In this document: positions 1 to 10,509 of the stretch, one piece after another
Layout: each line of letters starts with the position of its first letter
Numbering within the stretch: position 1 is the first letter of the stretch
Source of the DNA: Paguma larvata
Taxonomy: Eukaryota > Chordata > Mammalia > Carnivora > Viverridae
Direction of reading: 5' to 3'
Length of the DNA: 64,000 nt
Assembly: GCA_030068075.1 (NCBI GenBank)
Contig: CM057835.1
Coordinates: forward strand, 70,943,895 to 71,007,894
Position numbers and translations under genes: made by a program
Notes under the pieces: generated by a model
What the model was told of the DNA's origin: nothing
The model's input: only the letters and a program-made list of their open reading frames with translations
Database searches by the model: none

Positions 1-932
1 AATCCTCACATATGTGTGCATGTGTTATGTGTGCTTGTGTAAAGCGCACTTAAGTATCTACAGTGGATAAATGGCTCAAAGTGGAACTGCTCCATCAGAT
101 AGAATGTGTTTCTGGAATGTACTTAGGTAATGCCCAAATGTCTTTCTGAAAAGCTATTCCAGCTTATATTTGCTGCAGTGAATGACAGTGCCCTTTCCTC
201 TACATCCTTGCCAATAATGTGATATCATTGATCTTTGCCCGTCCGATGAATATAAGTGAACATGTTTGTTGTTTAATTGGTTATTTGATCATTGATGAAA
301 TTTTTTTCCTTCCATTTTTTTATTGATTGATTTTATTTCTACTGTGAATTTACCAGTTATAATTTTGCCTCTCTCTCCATTCAGTTGGTTGTATTTTCTT
401 ATGGATCTATAGAAACCCTTCATATACTTGGGATATTAACCCCTTGTTAAGTATACATTTTGTAAATATTGTTCTCTGGTGTGTTTTATGCCTTTTGTTG
501 ATGGAGTCTTTCACCATAAAGCCGTTTTTAATTTTTATGTGTCAGATTGGTTTAATTTTCTCTTTATGGTTTCTGTGATCTGTGGGATGCATAAGAGAGG
601 CATCTTTAGTTCACTGTTATAAGACCATTTTTCTATTCTATTCTGGTACTTTCATTGTTTTGGTGTTTGTTTTTACTTCATCCGGAGTTTATTTTTGTGT
701 AAGTAGGAATATAACCTTATCTGTTTTCCAAACTGGGAGCCAGTTGTCAAATATATGTGGAATATAAATGCAACTGTTATCAAATACTAGATTACTGATC
801 TATCACATTCTCTCCGTGATTCTGTTGATTTACACATCTATTCTACCCTGTTTTAATTATTTTAGCCTTATAGTATGTTTTGATATCTAGTAAGGAAAAA
901 AACCATTTTTATTCTTCTTCAAAATATTTGTG
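1..932 (-). repeat. Old LINE-1 fragment, minus strand, part 1
   Basis: AT-rich sequence that reads, on the minus strand, as the far 3' part of an old mammalian L1 ORF2 and its 3' region. Recognisable antisense stretches include the 'first ... ttaacccc' block near 430-470 and the 'ttttgat' block near 840-895. It is heavily decayed and has no useful reading frame. The same old element resumes at about 3092, so the young L1 at 933-3091 was inserted into it. The old-L1 assignment rests on remembered family sequence and was not searched; the subfamily is unknown. Confidence 0.7.
921..932. repeat. Candidate target-site duplication, left copy
   Basis: The 12-mer aaaatatttgtg just before the young L1 is nearly repeated as aaaatatttatg at 3092-3103 (11 of 12 match). 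This is what L1 integration would leave. The motif is A/T-rich, so chance similarity is possible. Confidence 0.5.
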
Positions 933-2940
933 CCTGAGAAAGCAAAATAAAAGGCATCAAGATTGGCAAGGAGGAAGTCAAACTTTCACTTTTTGCAGAA
1001 GACATACTTTAAATGGAAAATCCAACAGAATCCACCAAAAGCCTACTAGAACTGATCCATGAATTTGGCAAAGTTGCAGGATACAAAATCAATGTACAGA
1101 AATTGGTTGCATTCCTTTATGCCAACAATGAAGCAACACGAAGAGAAATAAAGAAGCGAATCCCATTCACAATTGCACCAAAAACCATCAAATACCTAGG
1201 AATAAGCCCAACCAAAGATGTAAAAGATCTCTACGCTGAAAACTATAAAAAACTTATGAAGGAAATTGAGGAAGACACAAGGAAATGGAAAAACATCCCA
1301 TGCTCATGGGTTGGAAGAATAAATATTGTTAAAATGTCAATATTACCCAAAGCAATCTAGACATTCAATGCAATCCCAATCAAAATTGTACCAGCATTCT
1401 TCTCAAAGCTAGAGCAAACAATCCTAAAATTTGTATGGAACCACAAAAGACCCCTAATAGCCAAAGTAATATTGAAGAAGAAAACCAAAGCAGAGGCATC
1501 ACAATCCCAGATTATAACCTCTACTACAAAACGGTAGTAATCAAGACAGCATGGTATGTGTACAAGAACAGACACATAGACCAATGGAATAGAATAGAGA
1601 ACCCAGAAATGGACCCACAAGCATACGGCCAACTAATCTTTGACAAAGCAGGAAAGAGTATCCAATGGAAAGAAGACAGCCTTTTTAACAAATGGTGCTG
1701 GGAGAACTGGACAGCAACATGCAGAAGAATGAAACTAGACCACTTCCTTACACCACTCACAAAAGTAAACTCAAAATGGATGAAGGACCTGAATGTGAGA
1801 CAGGAAACCATCAAAATCCTAGAGGAGAAAACAGGAAAAAGTCTCTTTGACTTTTGCTGCAGTGATTTCCTACACGACACATCTCCAAAGGCGAGGGAAT
1901 TTAAAGCAAAAATGAACTATTGGGACCTCATCAAGATTAACAGCTTCTTCACGGCAAAGGAAACAACCAACAAAACTACTAGGCAACTGACAGAATGGGA
2001 AAGGATAATTGCAAATGACATATCAGATAAAGGACTAGTATCTAAAATCTATAAAGAACTTATCAAACTCCACACCCGAAAAACGAATAATCCAGTGAAG
2101 AAATGGGCAGAAGATATGAATAGACACTTCTCCAAAGAGGACATCCAGATGGCCAACAGACACATGAAACGATGCTCAAAGTCACTCATCATCAGGGAAA
2201 TACAAATCAAAACCACACTGAGATACCACCTCACACCGGTTAGAGTGGCTAAAATGAATAAATCAAGAAACTATAGATGCAGGCGGGGATGTGGAGAAGC
2301 AGGCACCCTCCTACACTGTTGGTGGGAATGCAAACTAGTGAAGCCCGCTCTGGAAAACGGTGTGGAGGTTCCTCAAAAAACTGAAAATAGAGCTACCCTA
2401 TGACCCAGCAAATAGCACTGCTAGGAATCTACCCAAGAGACACAGGAGTGCTGATGCATAGGGGCACATGCACCCCAATGTTCATAGCAGCACTTTCGAC
2501 AATAGCCAAATCATGGAAAGAAACCAAGTGCCCATCAATGGACGAATGGATAAAGAAGATGTGTTACATATATACAATGGAATACTACATGGCAATGAGA
2601 AAAAATGAAATCTGGCCATGTGTAGCAACATGGATGGAACTGGAGGGTATTATGTTAAGTGAAATAAGTCAGCCAGATAAAGACAGATACCATATGTTTC
2701 CACGCATAGGTGGATTTTGAGAGACTTAGCAAAAACCATGGGGAAGGGGAAGAGGGAAAAAGAAAAAAGACACAGAGAGGGAGGGAGACAAAACATAAGA
2801 AACTCTCAAAGACTAAGAACAAACGGGGTGTGAGAGGGGGGAGAGTGGGTGACGGGCATTGAAGAGGGCACTTGTTGGGATGCACACTGGGTGTTATATG
2901 GAAACCAATTTGAAAAAAATTATTTTATTTTTTTTTAATT
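933..2940 (+). mobile_element. Young 5'-truncated LINE-1 (ORF2 3' part plus 3'UTR)
   Basis: A L1 copy on the plus strand that starts inside the reverse transcriptase region of ORF2 and runs through the end of ORF2 (about 2720). It continues through a G-rich 3'UTR (2730-2912) to an A/T-rich tail at 2913-2940. The 3'UTR end matches the typical carnivore L1 terminus. Truncation at the 5' end is usual for L1 retrotransposition. It sits inside the old antisense L1, probably flanked by the short duplication at 921-932 and 3092-3103. It is not autonomous: there is no promoter, ORF1 or endonuclease. Confidence 0.9.
936..2720 (+). pseudogene. LINE-1 ORF2 C-terminal fragment, broken
   Basis: This encodes the distal reverse transcriptase and C-terminal part of L1 ORF2p. 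The fragment opens near the RT active-site region (reading FAED where the usual motif is FADD, about 990-1006). Later landmarks are [19 protein letters not shown] (about 2116-2175), [15 protein letters not shown] (about 2221-2265) and [13 protein letters not shown] (about 2302-2340), the last being the Cys-rich end. The frame is broken by a TAG at 1358-1360, a one-base loss near 1490, and one-base gains near 2345 and 2413. The reading therefore passes through all three forward frames. It cannot make an active protein. Confidence 0.9.
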
Positions 2941-3088
2941 TAAAATAGTTTATTTTCAAATTGGTTTACATAAAACACCCAGTGTTCATCCCAACATGTG
3001 CCCTTTTTTAATGCCCATCACCCCCTCTCCCCCCCCCATCTCCCTCACCCTCAGTTTGTTCTTAGTCTTTGAGAGTCTCTTATGTTTT
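2941..3088 (-). mobile_element. Short inverted LINE-1 3' tail
   Basis: On the minus strand this is again the last ~140 bases of the carnivore L1 3'UTR. It is the inverted counterpart of 2791-2912, with a ~40-base A/T-rich spacer. The two tails face each other tail to tail. That is not the 5'-inversion pattern of twin priming and is best read as a second, severely truncated L1 landing in the first one's A-tail. A short A run (about 3089-3095) remains on the far side. Confidence 0.85.
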
Positions 3089-3091
3089 AAA

Positions 3092-3870
3092 AAAATATTT
3101 ATGTCTCTTATTCATCATTATACTGTTGGAATAAGTTCACTAATTTTTGAAAAGCGTGGTTTTGGGATTGTGCTTGTGATTTCACACAATCTATGGATTA
3201 ACTTGAAGAGAATTAACATATTTACCACGCTCAGCATTTTTATCTAGGAACATAAGTTCCCATTCACTTGCTTTTCTGTTATGACTGTTAGTCAAGTTGT
3301 TTTATATTTTATTCATGCAATTCTTGCACATTTTGTGTTGTTTATTCTTAGACTCTTTAATATACTATTTCTCGAAGTTGTAAATCATTACTCTATTTCA
3401 TATCGTCAGTGGTTACTGCTTATATAGAAGGGACACCTGCTGCTTTTTCCATGTTGCTCTCATATTCATTTTGTTTCACTCCTGTGTTCTAATGGGTCTT
3501 TAGATGATTGTCCTGATTGTTGGATAGAGCAAGTTTTGTTTTGTTTTGTTTTGTTTTTTAAGTAGACTAGTACGTCATCTTCAAAGGACAATTTTCTTTC
3601 ATTTTTTCCTGATATTTATACTTAATTTTTTGCCTCATCTCATTTTATTGACTATAATCTGTAAGATATGTTGAATAATAAAAATGGGGATAATAGGCAA
3701 CCTTGCCTTTAAGAAGGTTTTGTCTTTACATGTGAAGGCTACTATAAGTTTTGGGAGTATACTCTTGATCAAGTTAAGGAAGTTTCCTTAGATAATTAAC
3801 TTAATAAAAGGCTAGATGTTTGCTTTCTTTAAATCAGAAAAAATTACTGAATTTTTGTTACTAATATAGT
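3092..3870 (-). repeat. Old LINE-1 fragment, minus strand, part 2
   Basis: Continuation of the old antisense L1 interrupted at 932. On the minus strand it runs on into earlier ORF2 sequence. Antisense landmarks lie near 3180-3240, 3565-3600 and 3670-3790. No open frame survives. A (TTTTG)n run lies inside it. The right edge near 3870 is soft because the similarity fades. Confidence 0.65.
3533..3558. repeat. (TTTTG)n simple repeat
   Basis: About five tandem TTTTG units inside the old antisense L1. Confidence 0.85.
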
Positions 3871-4584
3871 AAATTGTCCCTCAAAAATCTTATGTGCACA
3901 TCTTAAATACAGCCATGGCCAAATAGTCCTGCTACTGAGGTGAACAATGCTGGCTCCAAATGCAACAGAGAATCTTCCAACTTAAATGAACTAATTTGGG
4001 AGATCAAGTCAAATTTGGCAAAGCCTGAGGATTATTGCTGTCATAAACTCTTAGAGTGTGGGTTGGGTGTTTCTTTTTCTTTTTCTAAGTATTTTAATTG
4101 TATTTTGTATTATGGTAGGATGTTAGAACACAGAGGGTGATTCAGTGAGGAGAAAGCATTCTGGAATGGCTCCAGACCTCTGGCATGGAGATAAATCTCC
4201 AGAAGTAAGAATAATGCAGGAGAGCAAGTTTGCAGGGAAGTGTAATCAGTTTAGACAGGCCCTGTTAGTTTGGAGGTGTCTGCAGGGCGTTCAAGTGGAG
4301 ATATGTTCGGTAGGCAGAATCTGAAAATCTAGAACCAAAAAGAGAGGGCAGGGCTGGAAATAGGGATATAAGACCCACAAGAAGTCATCTGAGAGCATGG
4401 CATGGACCAAAGGCAAAGAGATTGGAAGAGCACAGGGAGAGTGGGATTCTAGATGAGGACCTAGTTGGCCTTAAGAGGTTTCTGGGATAGCAAGGGGTAA
4501 GAGCCAGAGAAGGCTCCACCACCATGTCCCAACATGTGAAACAGTGCCTGCAGTTGCCATTGACATTGTTGGGCAGATCGACAG
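3871..4584. other. Unassigned leader DNA before the J-C array
   Basis: No J, C or V motif, no long open frame with a known domain, and no clear repeat that I can name. It marks the change from the L1 nest to the IGL array. Confidence 0.5.
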
Positions 4585-4649
4585 ATGATGGGTGGATGGA
4601 TGAATGGATAGATGGACAGAGATAGACAGACAAATAGACAGAAAGACAG
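4585..4649. repeat. Imperfect TGGA/GACA tetranucleotide repeat
   Basis: A run of GGAT/GGAC-type tetramers grading into GACA/TAGACA units; a degenerate microsatellite. Confidence 0.85.
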
Positions 4650-5235
4650 TGGTCTGAGAGATCAGAGAAAGCTTCATTAAAGAGATGAAACTGAACTGTG
4701 TATCACTGTATGGAACAAAGGGAATTAGTCTCCATGTGGAAGCATGGTGAGTCAGGATTGACCCAGTGTCCATGGGTCACTTCCAGGGAGGAAGCTTCCT
4801 GGATGGATCATGGTTAATTGTAGGGAAAGAACCCTCAGAGGCCCTAAAATGAGGTCAGGAAAGGTAGGGAAGATCCAAGCCAGCTCAGAACTCACTCTGC
4901 CACACCATATGGCCCCCTGAGGGGACACAGCACTCAGTGTCTCCATCAGCATTGAGGATTCAGTGGTGACCAGCACAGCATCAGAACAGGGAGGAAAGGA
5001 CAGGGAGGTTCTGACTAGGGGCACACACTGGGTGACTCCAAAGCCATGAGTGGTGCCTGGTTTGGACAGGGGACATGGCATGGGGATGTCTCTGGACCAT
5101 GGGCCCCAAATATACCCTGGCCTCTGGGAGGATGGCTTCCCACCCACCCTGCCCCAGGATGCAGCCCTGTGCCCGTCACACCCAGTGGGTTCCTTCTCTG
5201 GCCTGGTCCCTGGGGGTCCAGGTGCTGGCCCAAGG
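4650..5235. other. J1 upstream flank
   Basis: Non-coding DNA leading to J1. Unlike the later cassettes it lacks the paired E-box just before the recombination signal. The GC-rich stretch 5080-5230 opens several frames with no recognisable domain. Confidence 0.5.
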
Positions 5236-5263
5236 GGTTTTGGTCTGAACTTTAGTCACTGTG
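5236..5263 (+). other. J1 recombination signal (12-RSS)
   Basis: Nonamer ggttttggt (5236-5244), 12-base spacer, heptamer cactgtg (5257-5263). The heptamer is the exact consensus when read outward from J. The nonamer departs from GGTTTTTGT at one base. Confidence 0.85.
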
Positions 5264-5301
5264 GTATATCTTTGGTAGTGGGACCCACTTCACCATCCTA
5301 G
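5264..5301 (+). CDS. IGLJ: Ig lambda joining segment J1
   Basis: A 38-nt J segment reading YIFGSGTHFTIL plus a final G that completes the J-C Gly codon. It forms the last strand of the V-domain and the FGxG bulge (here FGSG). It runs from the heptamer to a GTAAGT donor at 5302. Its partner C1 lacks the 5' half of its exon and its acceptor, so J1 could only be expressed by splicing to a later C. Recombination looks possible, but use is doubtful. Confidence 0.85.
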
Positions 5302-6670
5302 GTAAGTGGCCCCCATTAACTTTTCCAACCTGTTCCACCCCTCAGTTGTCATGGGAAAGTCATCTTTTTTTCTGTCTGGGACTGCTTCCCCTTTGCCCTC
5401 TTGGCCATAACAACCGACCTGCTGCCCCTGAACCTTTTTCCTTTCTCTATGGGATCTGAGGGAGGCTGGTTGGTCTCGGAGTAACCAGGAGGAAGGATCT
5501 CAATGGCAGAAGTAGCCAACTTCAGAGTCCGACACTCTGACACAGCCAGACCCCTGGGGCTCAGGCTGCATAGGGGGCTCCTTCCCTTCTAGGCCAGACA
5601 CCCATGGAAGCCAGAGGCTGGTTCTGACTAGGAGCACTGGGGCAGCCTTAGAGACAGTCCCTGATTCCTCAGGGCCTCTGTTGAGGGCTCCATGCCAATC
5701 CAGGCTAGGAGGATCACACAGGAGGCTGGGATATGGCTGGGGCCATGACCCCAGCCACCGGGCGCATAGAGAGGCAGCTCCACAGGAGGCTCATGGAAGC
5801 TGGAAAGACAGGCCTGGCTTGCTCTCAGGGTCTCTGCTAGGCTGTGAGGATGCAGGGAACAGAGACATGGGAGATGTAGGGTAAGGAGACCAGAGCATGG
5901 CCTTCCAAGGACATTGGTCAGAAAGGTGGTCAGAAAGGAGTGGGAAGTCTCTTCAGTCCCTGGAGCCCCATAATCCCAGAGCCAGGTGTCTCATCTATGG
6001 GCTGGCCTCCCACCTTCCTCAAAGGGCACTTTAAATTTATGAGATGACTGGGTAAGGAGTGAATTGGGGCATCAGAGCTACACCGCAGCCCCTTAAAGTC
6101 AGGAGTAGTCAGGGGTGGCTGTGGGGCTGCTGTGCCTATTGTCTACAGGGGACAGCCCCCAACAAAGCAGTCAAGGGTCCTGTGGTTGGGCCGGAGGGAT
6201 GGGGGAGATGGAAGAGCTTTGGAGTACCCAGCCTACCCAGGAGAACTGAGGCCAGGCAGGGACAGAGCTGTTCCCAAGGGGATCAGGAGGCTCCATGCCT
6301 CACCGTGCGCAGGGCTTTGGGCTTCCACACACACAGTCAGGATTGTCCTGGCAGGGACTCCAGTTCACAGGGAAAGTGCCCAAATCCAGAAAAATTAAGT
6401 GATTTGGAGACCAAATGCTGGTCTGAGGGATCTGGAAGTCAGGGATTCTGAACTTAGATATCAGAAACCAGGAAAGGGGTAGGGGGACAGACTATCCTGG
6501 TTTTGCACAGGGAAACTGAGCCTGCAGATGCACCTCTCACACACCTGGGAGAGGTGACATAGAAGAGCTACTGGGAACATGGGAGGCTGGCTGCTGTCTA
6601 GAGCTGGAGTGGAAAGGAGGGTCCTCTGGGTGAACCGGCACGGCCACCATGGGAAGAGTCACAGAGGTGT
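5302..6670 (+). other. J1-C1 intervening DNA
   Basis: GC-moderate non-coding DNA with no repeat I recognise. It lacks the splice-donor-like motif that precedes most other C exons and shows no C-exon acceptor. About 130 bases of C exon expected just before 6671 are replaced by unrelated sequence (6560-6670). Confidence 0.55.
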
Positions 6671-6860
6671 AGATGGCACCCCAATCCCCCAGGGCGTGGA
6701 GACCACCAAGCCCTCCAAACAGAGCAACAACAAGTACGCGGCCAGCAGCTACCTGAGCCTGTCACCTGCCCAGTGGAAATCTCGCAGCAGATTTACCTGC
6801 CAGGTCACACATGCGGGGAGCACTGTAGAGAAGAATGTGGTCCCCGCAGAGTGCTCTTAG
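6671..6860 (+). pseudogene. IGLC: C1: 5'-truncated Ig lambda constant exon
   Basis: Only the 3' ~60% of a lambda constant exon is present, from the DGTP… residues (normal position about 45) to the TAG at 6858-6860. It keeps Cys87 (…FTCQVTH) and the penultimate Cys that bonds the heavy chain (…PAECS). It has lost Cys28, Trp42 and the splice acceptor, so it cannot fold as an Ig domain. An upstream ATG at 6579 gives a 93-codon frame into it by chance. The last ~55 bases match C5 exactly in protein ([15 protein letters not shown]), which points to shared origin or conversion with cassette 5. Confidence 0.9.
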
Positions 6861-6996
6861 GTCCCAAGACTGTCAGGGATGGGGCCTTCCTCAATCAGAT
6901 ACCCCTTCCCCAGCTCACCATGTACCCCTGAAAACGAACCCTTGGACCAGCTCAGACCAGGCAGGTCATGCACCCTCTCTGCTTGTACTTGTGCTC

Positions 6997-7002
6997 AATA
7001 AA
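6997..7002 (+). terminator. C1 polyadenylation signal AATAAA
   Basis: AATAAA in the context ctcaataaag, 137 bases after the C1 stop, as in C2 and C3. Confidence 0.85.
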
Positions 7003-10000
7003 GAACTTAGCATTTATCATTCAACATTTGTGATGTGAATTTTCTATCTGGTTATGTCTGGGTTAAAGGCTTAGTATTAAGAAAAGAGAGAGTTATGACA
7101 TGAGATTTTATCCACATCATCCACTCAACTAACCTCAAGAGAACTCCATTGACTCTGTATCCCTCTGGAAATGACACAGAATAGGAAATAGTCTTGCAGG
7201 ACCAGCCCCTCATTAAGCAGTCCTTTCGACCTGGAAAGGGAGAAAAGCTGAGTGAGAGGGACCAGGGGGCCCTGTGGGGTATCAGGGAGGGACAAGGATG
7301 GTCCTAGAAGTCAATGGTGGGCAGAAACAACAATAAGGTGGAAAGAGATCCTTGAGCAGAAACAATGGTCTTTACGAACAGAGGCGAACTTCCCAGTTCC
7401 ATACAAGTGACGCAGAGGGGAGAGCAATTACCAAATTAGAGGTCCATGGTTGGCCCATTAACAGGGAGCCATGGAAAGCTTTCAACAATGCATCTTAGAA
7501 GTACATTTCTTAAACTTTCACAATACATGTTAGGTGAGTAAAGACGCTAACAAGTCCTACAGAGAAACAGTTTCACATCTTGCAGCCTAACCCTTCCCGT
7601 ACCCAGGTGACTCTCCCAACCAACTCAGGAAGCCCTGGAACACGCTTCAAGACAGGAGTGTTCATGCATACTAGTACTGGGAACTTGAGGTCAGGCTAAG
7701 GCACAAGGCCCAGTCTATGTTCTTATGGGCCAGGGTCAAGGTCAGGCTCAAAGGGAACCTAACAGGGGGCTGGAACCTCAATCATGAAAAGTCTCATCAT
7801 CTGAACTGAGATCAAGGAGAGAGTTGCTTTATGGTTACGTTATAGATGAAGTCAATGATATCATCCTGCGTGTGGTAGGGACATGGAGAACTGACAAAAG
7901 GTCACTACCATGGGCACATAATGCACATCCAAATATTGTACCAAAGAGAGGGAGCCAATTTGAATTTAGGAATATAGTTCGGCTGGTGTAGACCAGCTCA
8001 GGCAGAGTGAGTGTTGTCTGAAGGCTATAGCAAAGTCAGAGTCCCCTTCTCCAGGTACTCAGGGCCCACTGAATCTACAGTGCTCAAGCCTCCTTCACTC
8101 ACTGTGGCTCAATCTGGACTGCACCTGTAGCCTGGTATCAGGGATACACTCAATCCCAGGTCACTGAAGCAGGCAAGGTCAGTCTCACAGAGGTGCAGGC
8201 ACAACCAGCCCCCTGTCTATGTCTCCAGATCATCAGAGACAAGCAATTGCCTTCACCAGACCTGCAAGGGAGCCAGGAAAGCCTATTGACAGAGCGTACA
8301 AAGCCCAGGAGTTCTGAGATCACAAATGGGCAGAGCACAGGGACCCCTTAGACTTTTATCCCAGTCACTCCTACCCTAGGGAAGTCTAAGAGGATGAAGG
8401 AAAATTAGGGGTCACAGGGTCCCACAACATCTACTGGTCCCATGTCATGGAACTGCATGCTAGGCCCAAAGGAGGGTGAAGGTCACCCAGGTCTACCTAA
8501 TGTCCATGACCCTGCTGTACAATGCCAGTATTGCCCCACCACTGGTACTACTCCACACTAACAGCTCTTCTTGTAAGTTGCTTGTAACTGTGCATTAAGG
8601 AAAAATGAAAACACCAAAATAGGGAGACAGAGGAATAAGAATATCTCCATGTTCCCATCAACCAGATCCCAGTCTATCAATTCCCTGATGATGCTGATGC
8701 AACAACAAAATAATTGCTCTCTTATGCAATATTTGGAAACAAATTGCAGATATCATGTCTTTTTATCAAAACGATTTCATCTGTGTACCAGAAGATCAAG
8801 GCCTAAACAGAAACTAAAGTAGTACGATGAAAGCAACATAGAAACTGTGAGTAAATCCTTAACAACCAAAATACTTACCATCAAAGAACTCAAACTTGTC
8901 ACAAGTGAATTCATAGAATTATATTGTTGATGCTGTTGTTATTTGGGGGTATTTCCTTTTCTCTTTCTGAGTATTGACTAACATTTGACACTGTGGCTGG
9001 GGGATGTGTCTTTAGCTGTGTTGGGTCTGGAAGAATCTCCCAAATCGCTCTACTTTTCCTTGCAAGGAAGGGGCATCAGGGGCTGAGCGGTTAGGACTCT
9101 CAGAGAGTCCTGGGACTCTCCCACAGTGGGGATACCATCACAGCCTCCCAGAGTTGTATCTGAACCCTTCTCTCTGCTTCTTCTTCCTGCAATCTTCTCA
9201 GTCCCTGAAGCTTGCCCCACCCAAGGCATCAGATCCTTCAGGAAGTCCAGTTTGCATGTTGTCAGAATCACCTCCCAGGACATTGGCTACTTGCATCAAA
9301 GGACCCATGTCAAGTGGACCTTTTTAGGTACCATTAGCTGCTTTGATGTTCAATGACTCCGTCTAACAGATGGGAAGGGTACATCATGGCAATATTTCAT
9401 TTCTGTCTTCCTTCTCCTGTGAGAGCTGCAATGTACCCATGTGGGGAGTCTATTTCATGTGTAGGGAAAAGAAGAAATGTGCATCGTTCCCTGTTCTCCA
9501 CTTTACAGGATGATGACCTGCTCCCTCCACCCTCCGCTGCTGACTCATTTCTATTTGGTGACCTGGTACATGCTGGGATTGACCCTGATAGGCTTGGTGG
9601 AATCCATGGTGTTGTCCACTCTACATATGGAAATGTGGCTGGATATGTGGACATTAGTCAGTGGGAGTCTCTTCAGGTGTCTCCTGGGTTCACCCACATG
9701 ATCTGATGGGCAACATAATCTATTTAACTTTTGCCTACCCACTCCAGGCCTGAAATTGGTCACTGATGCCAGTTCCATTTCATGGCAGATGGCATTTAAG
9801 GCTCCTTGAAAGAAGCAGAGCAGCAGTCACACAACAATCCTCCCCTACATGGGACTAGATAGGGGTTTGGCTGGAACTGTTCCCAAAGTCACCTGGACAC
9901 AGGCTGGCATGTCTCACAGGACCAGGACAGACTTCACTTGGGACAGTCCCAAACTAGGACGTCCCCTGTTAAAATAAGTCTGAGCTCAATGAAGTGATGG

Positions 10001-10395
10001 TTGGGGGCATAGGAAGTTTCCAGTGGCCCATACATACAGGCCAACTTGATGTCACCTGCAGAGAAAGGTTTGGGAGGGAAGGTACATGCTCCGCCCTTGT
10101 CTCATGGTCTCACCAAGGAATTAGGATTATTTGATCATACAGAGAAGGGATTTCCCGTTCAATTCCATAGTTCCTTAGGGTGACACTGAGGCCCTCCACA
10201 AACTCAGTCCAGTTCCCAGGAGTTACAGATAGAAACAGAAGACCAGGTACCAATTTCCTCTGGAAGACTTGATTCCAAGCATTTTGTGGCTGCACATGTG
10301 GGGACATTGATCCTGTTATCTGCTAAGGGTGGAAGACCTGTGGGCTGCTGCTGAGCAGACACCAGCCTGGAGCAGTGCCTCCACTTCCTCCCTCA
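7003..10395. other. C1 to J2 intergenic spacer (repeated block)
   Basis: Non-coding. The block is repeated after C3 (19224-22576), C8 (41800-44215) and C11 (56834-59225). It begins with a conserved 'gatgtgaattttct…ggttatgtctgggtta' stretch and includes an old interspersed repeat at about 8560-8870. Matching C-to-J flanks are one of the main signs that the array grew by duplication. No gene seen. Confidence 0.75.
8560..8870. repeat. Old interspersed repeat, copy 1 of 7
   Basis: A ~300-base AT-rich segment (…tgcaatatttggaaacaaat…) that recurs at about 13550, 20745, 25650, 30525, 43365 and 58365, always in the C-to-J spacer. It resembles the 3' region of an ancient L1-like repeat, but I cannot name the family. 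It was carried along by cassette duplication. Confidence 0.5.
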
Positions 10396-10407
10396 TAGCT
10401 GCAGTTG
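10396..10407 (+). promoter_or_regulatory. E-box-like pair upstream of J2 (degenerate)
   Basis: tagctgcagttg, 36 bases before the J2 nonamer. This is the J2 version of the CAGCTGCAGGTG motif seen before most J segments. The first E-box has lost its C; CAGTTG remains. Confidence 0.4.
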
Positions 10408-10443
10408 GGGGTCAAGGGGGTGGGGCAGGGACTCCCAGCCAGT

Positions 10444-10471
10444 GGTTTTTGTATGAACCTGTATCACAGTG
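10444..10471 (+). other. J2 recombination signal (12-RSS)
   Basis: Nonamer ggtttttgt, a perfect consensus (10444-10452), 12-base spacer, heptamer cacagtg (10465-10471). The central heptamer base is swapped relative to the consensus cactgtg read on this strand, a change generally tolerated. Confidence 0.9.
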
Positions 10472-10509
10472 TTTTGATTTTGGAGGAGGGACCCAGCTGA
10501 CTGTACTAG
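10472..10509 (+). CDS. IGLJ: Ig lambda joining segment J2
   Basis: 38 nt, FDFGGGTQLTVL plus a terminal G. It has the intact FGGG motif and a GTGAGT donor at 10510. It has the best nonamer in the first five cassettes. It pairs with C2, 1472 bases downstream. The J looks functional; the cassette's use depends on whether the shortened C2 folds. Confidence 0.9.

Noticed and set aside
1..5235. Possible V-lambda or surrogate light-chain (IGLL5-type) exon upstream of J1
   Set aside because: No V framework motifs, no 23-spacer RSS and no signal-peptide exon found; the sequence is L1 and unassigned DNA.
6579..6860. 93-codon frame with its own ATG ending in C1, and an ATG in good Kozak context at 6649
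   Set aside because: The upstream part has no domain and the 6649 ATG reaches a stop within eight codons. The only real content is the truncated C exon.
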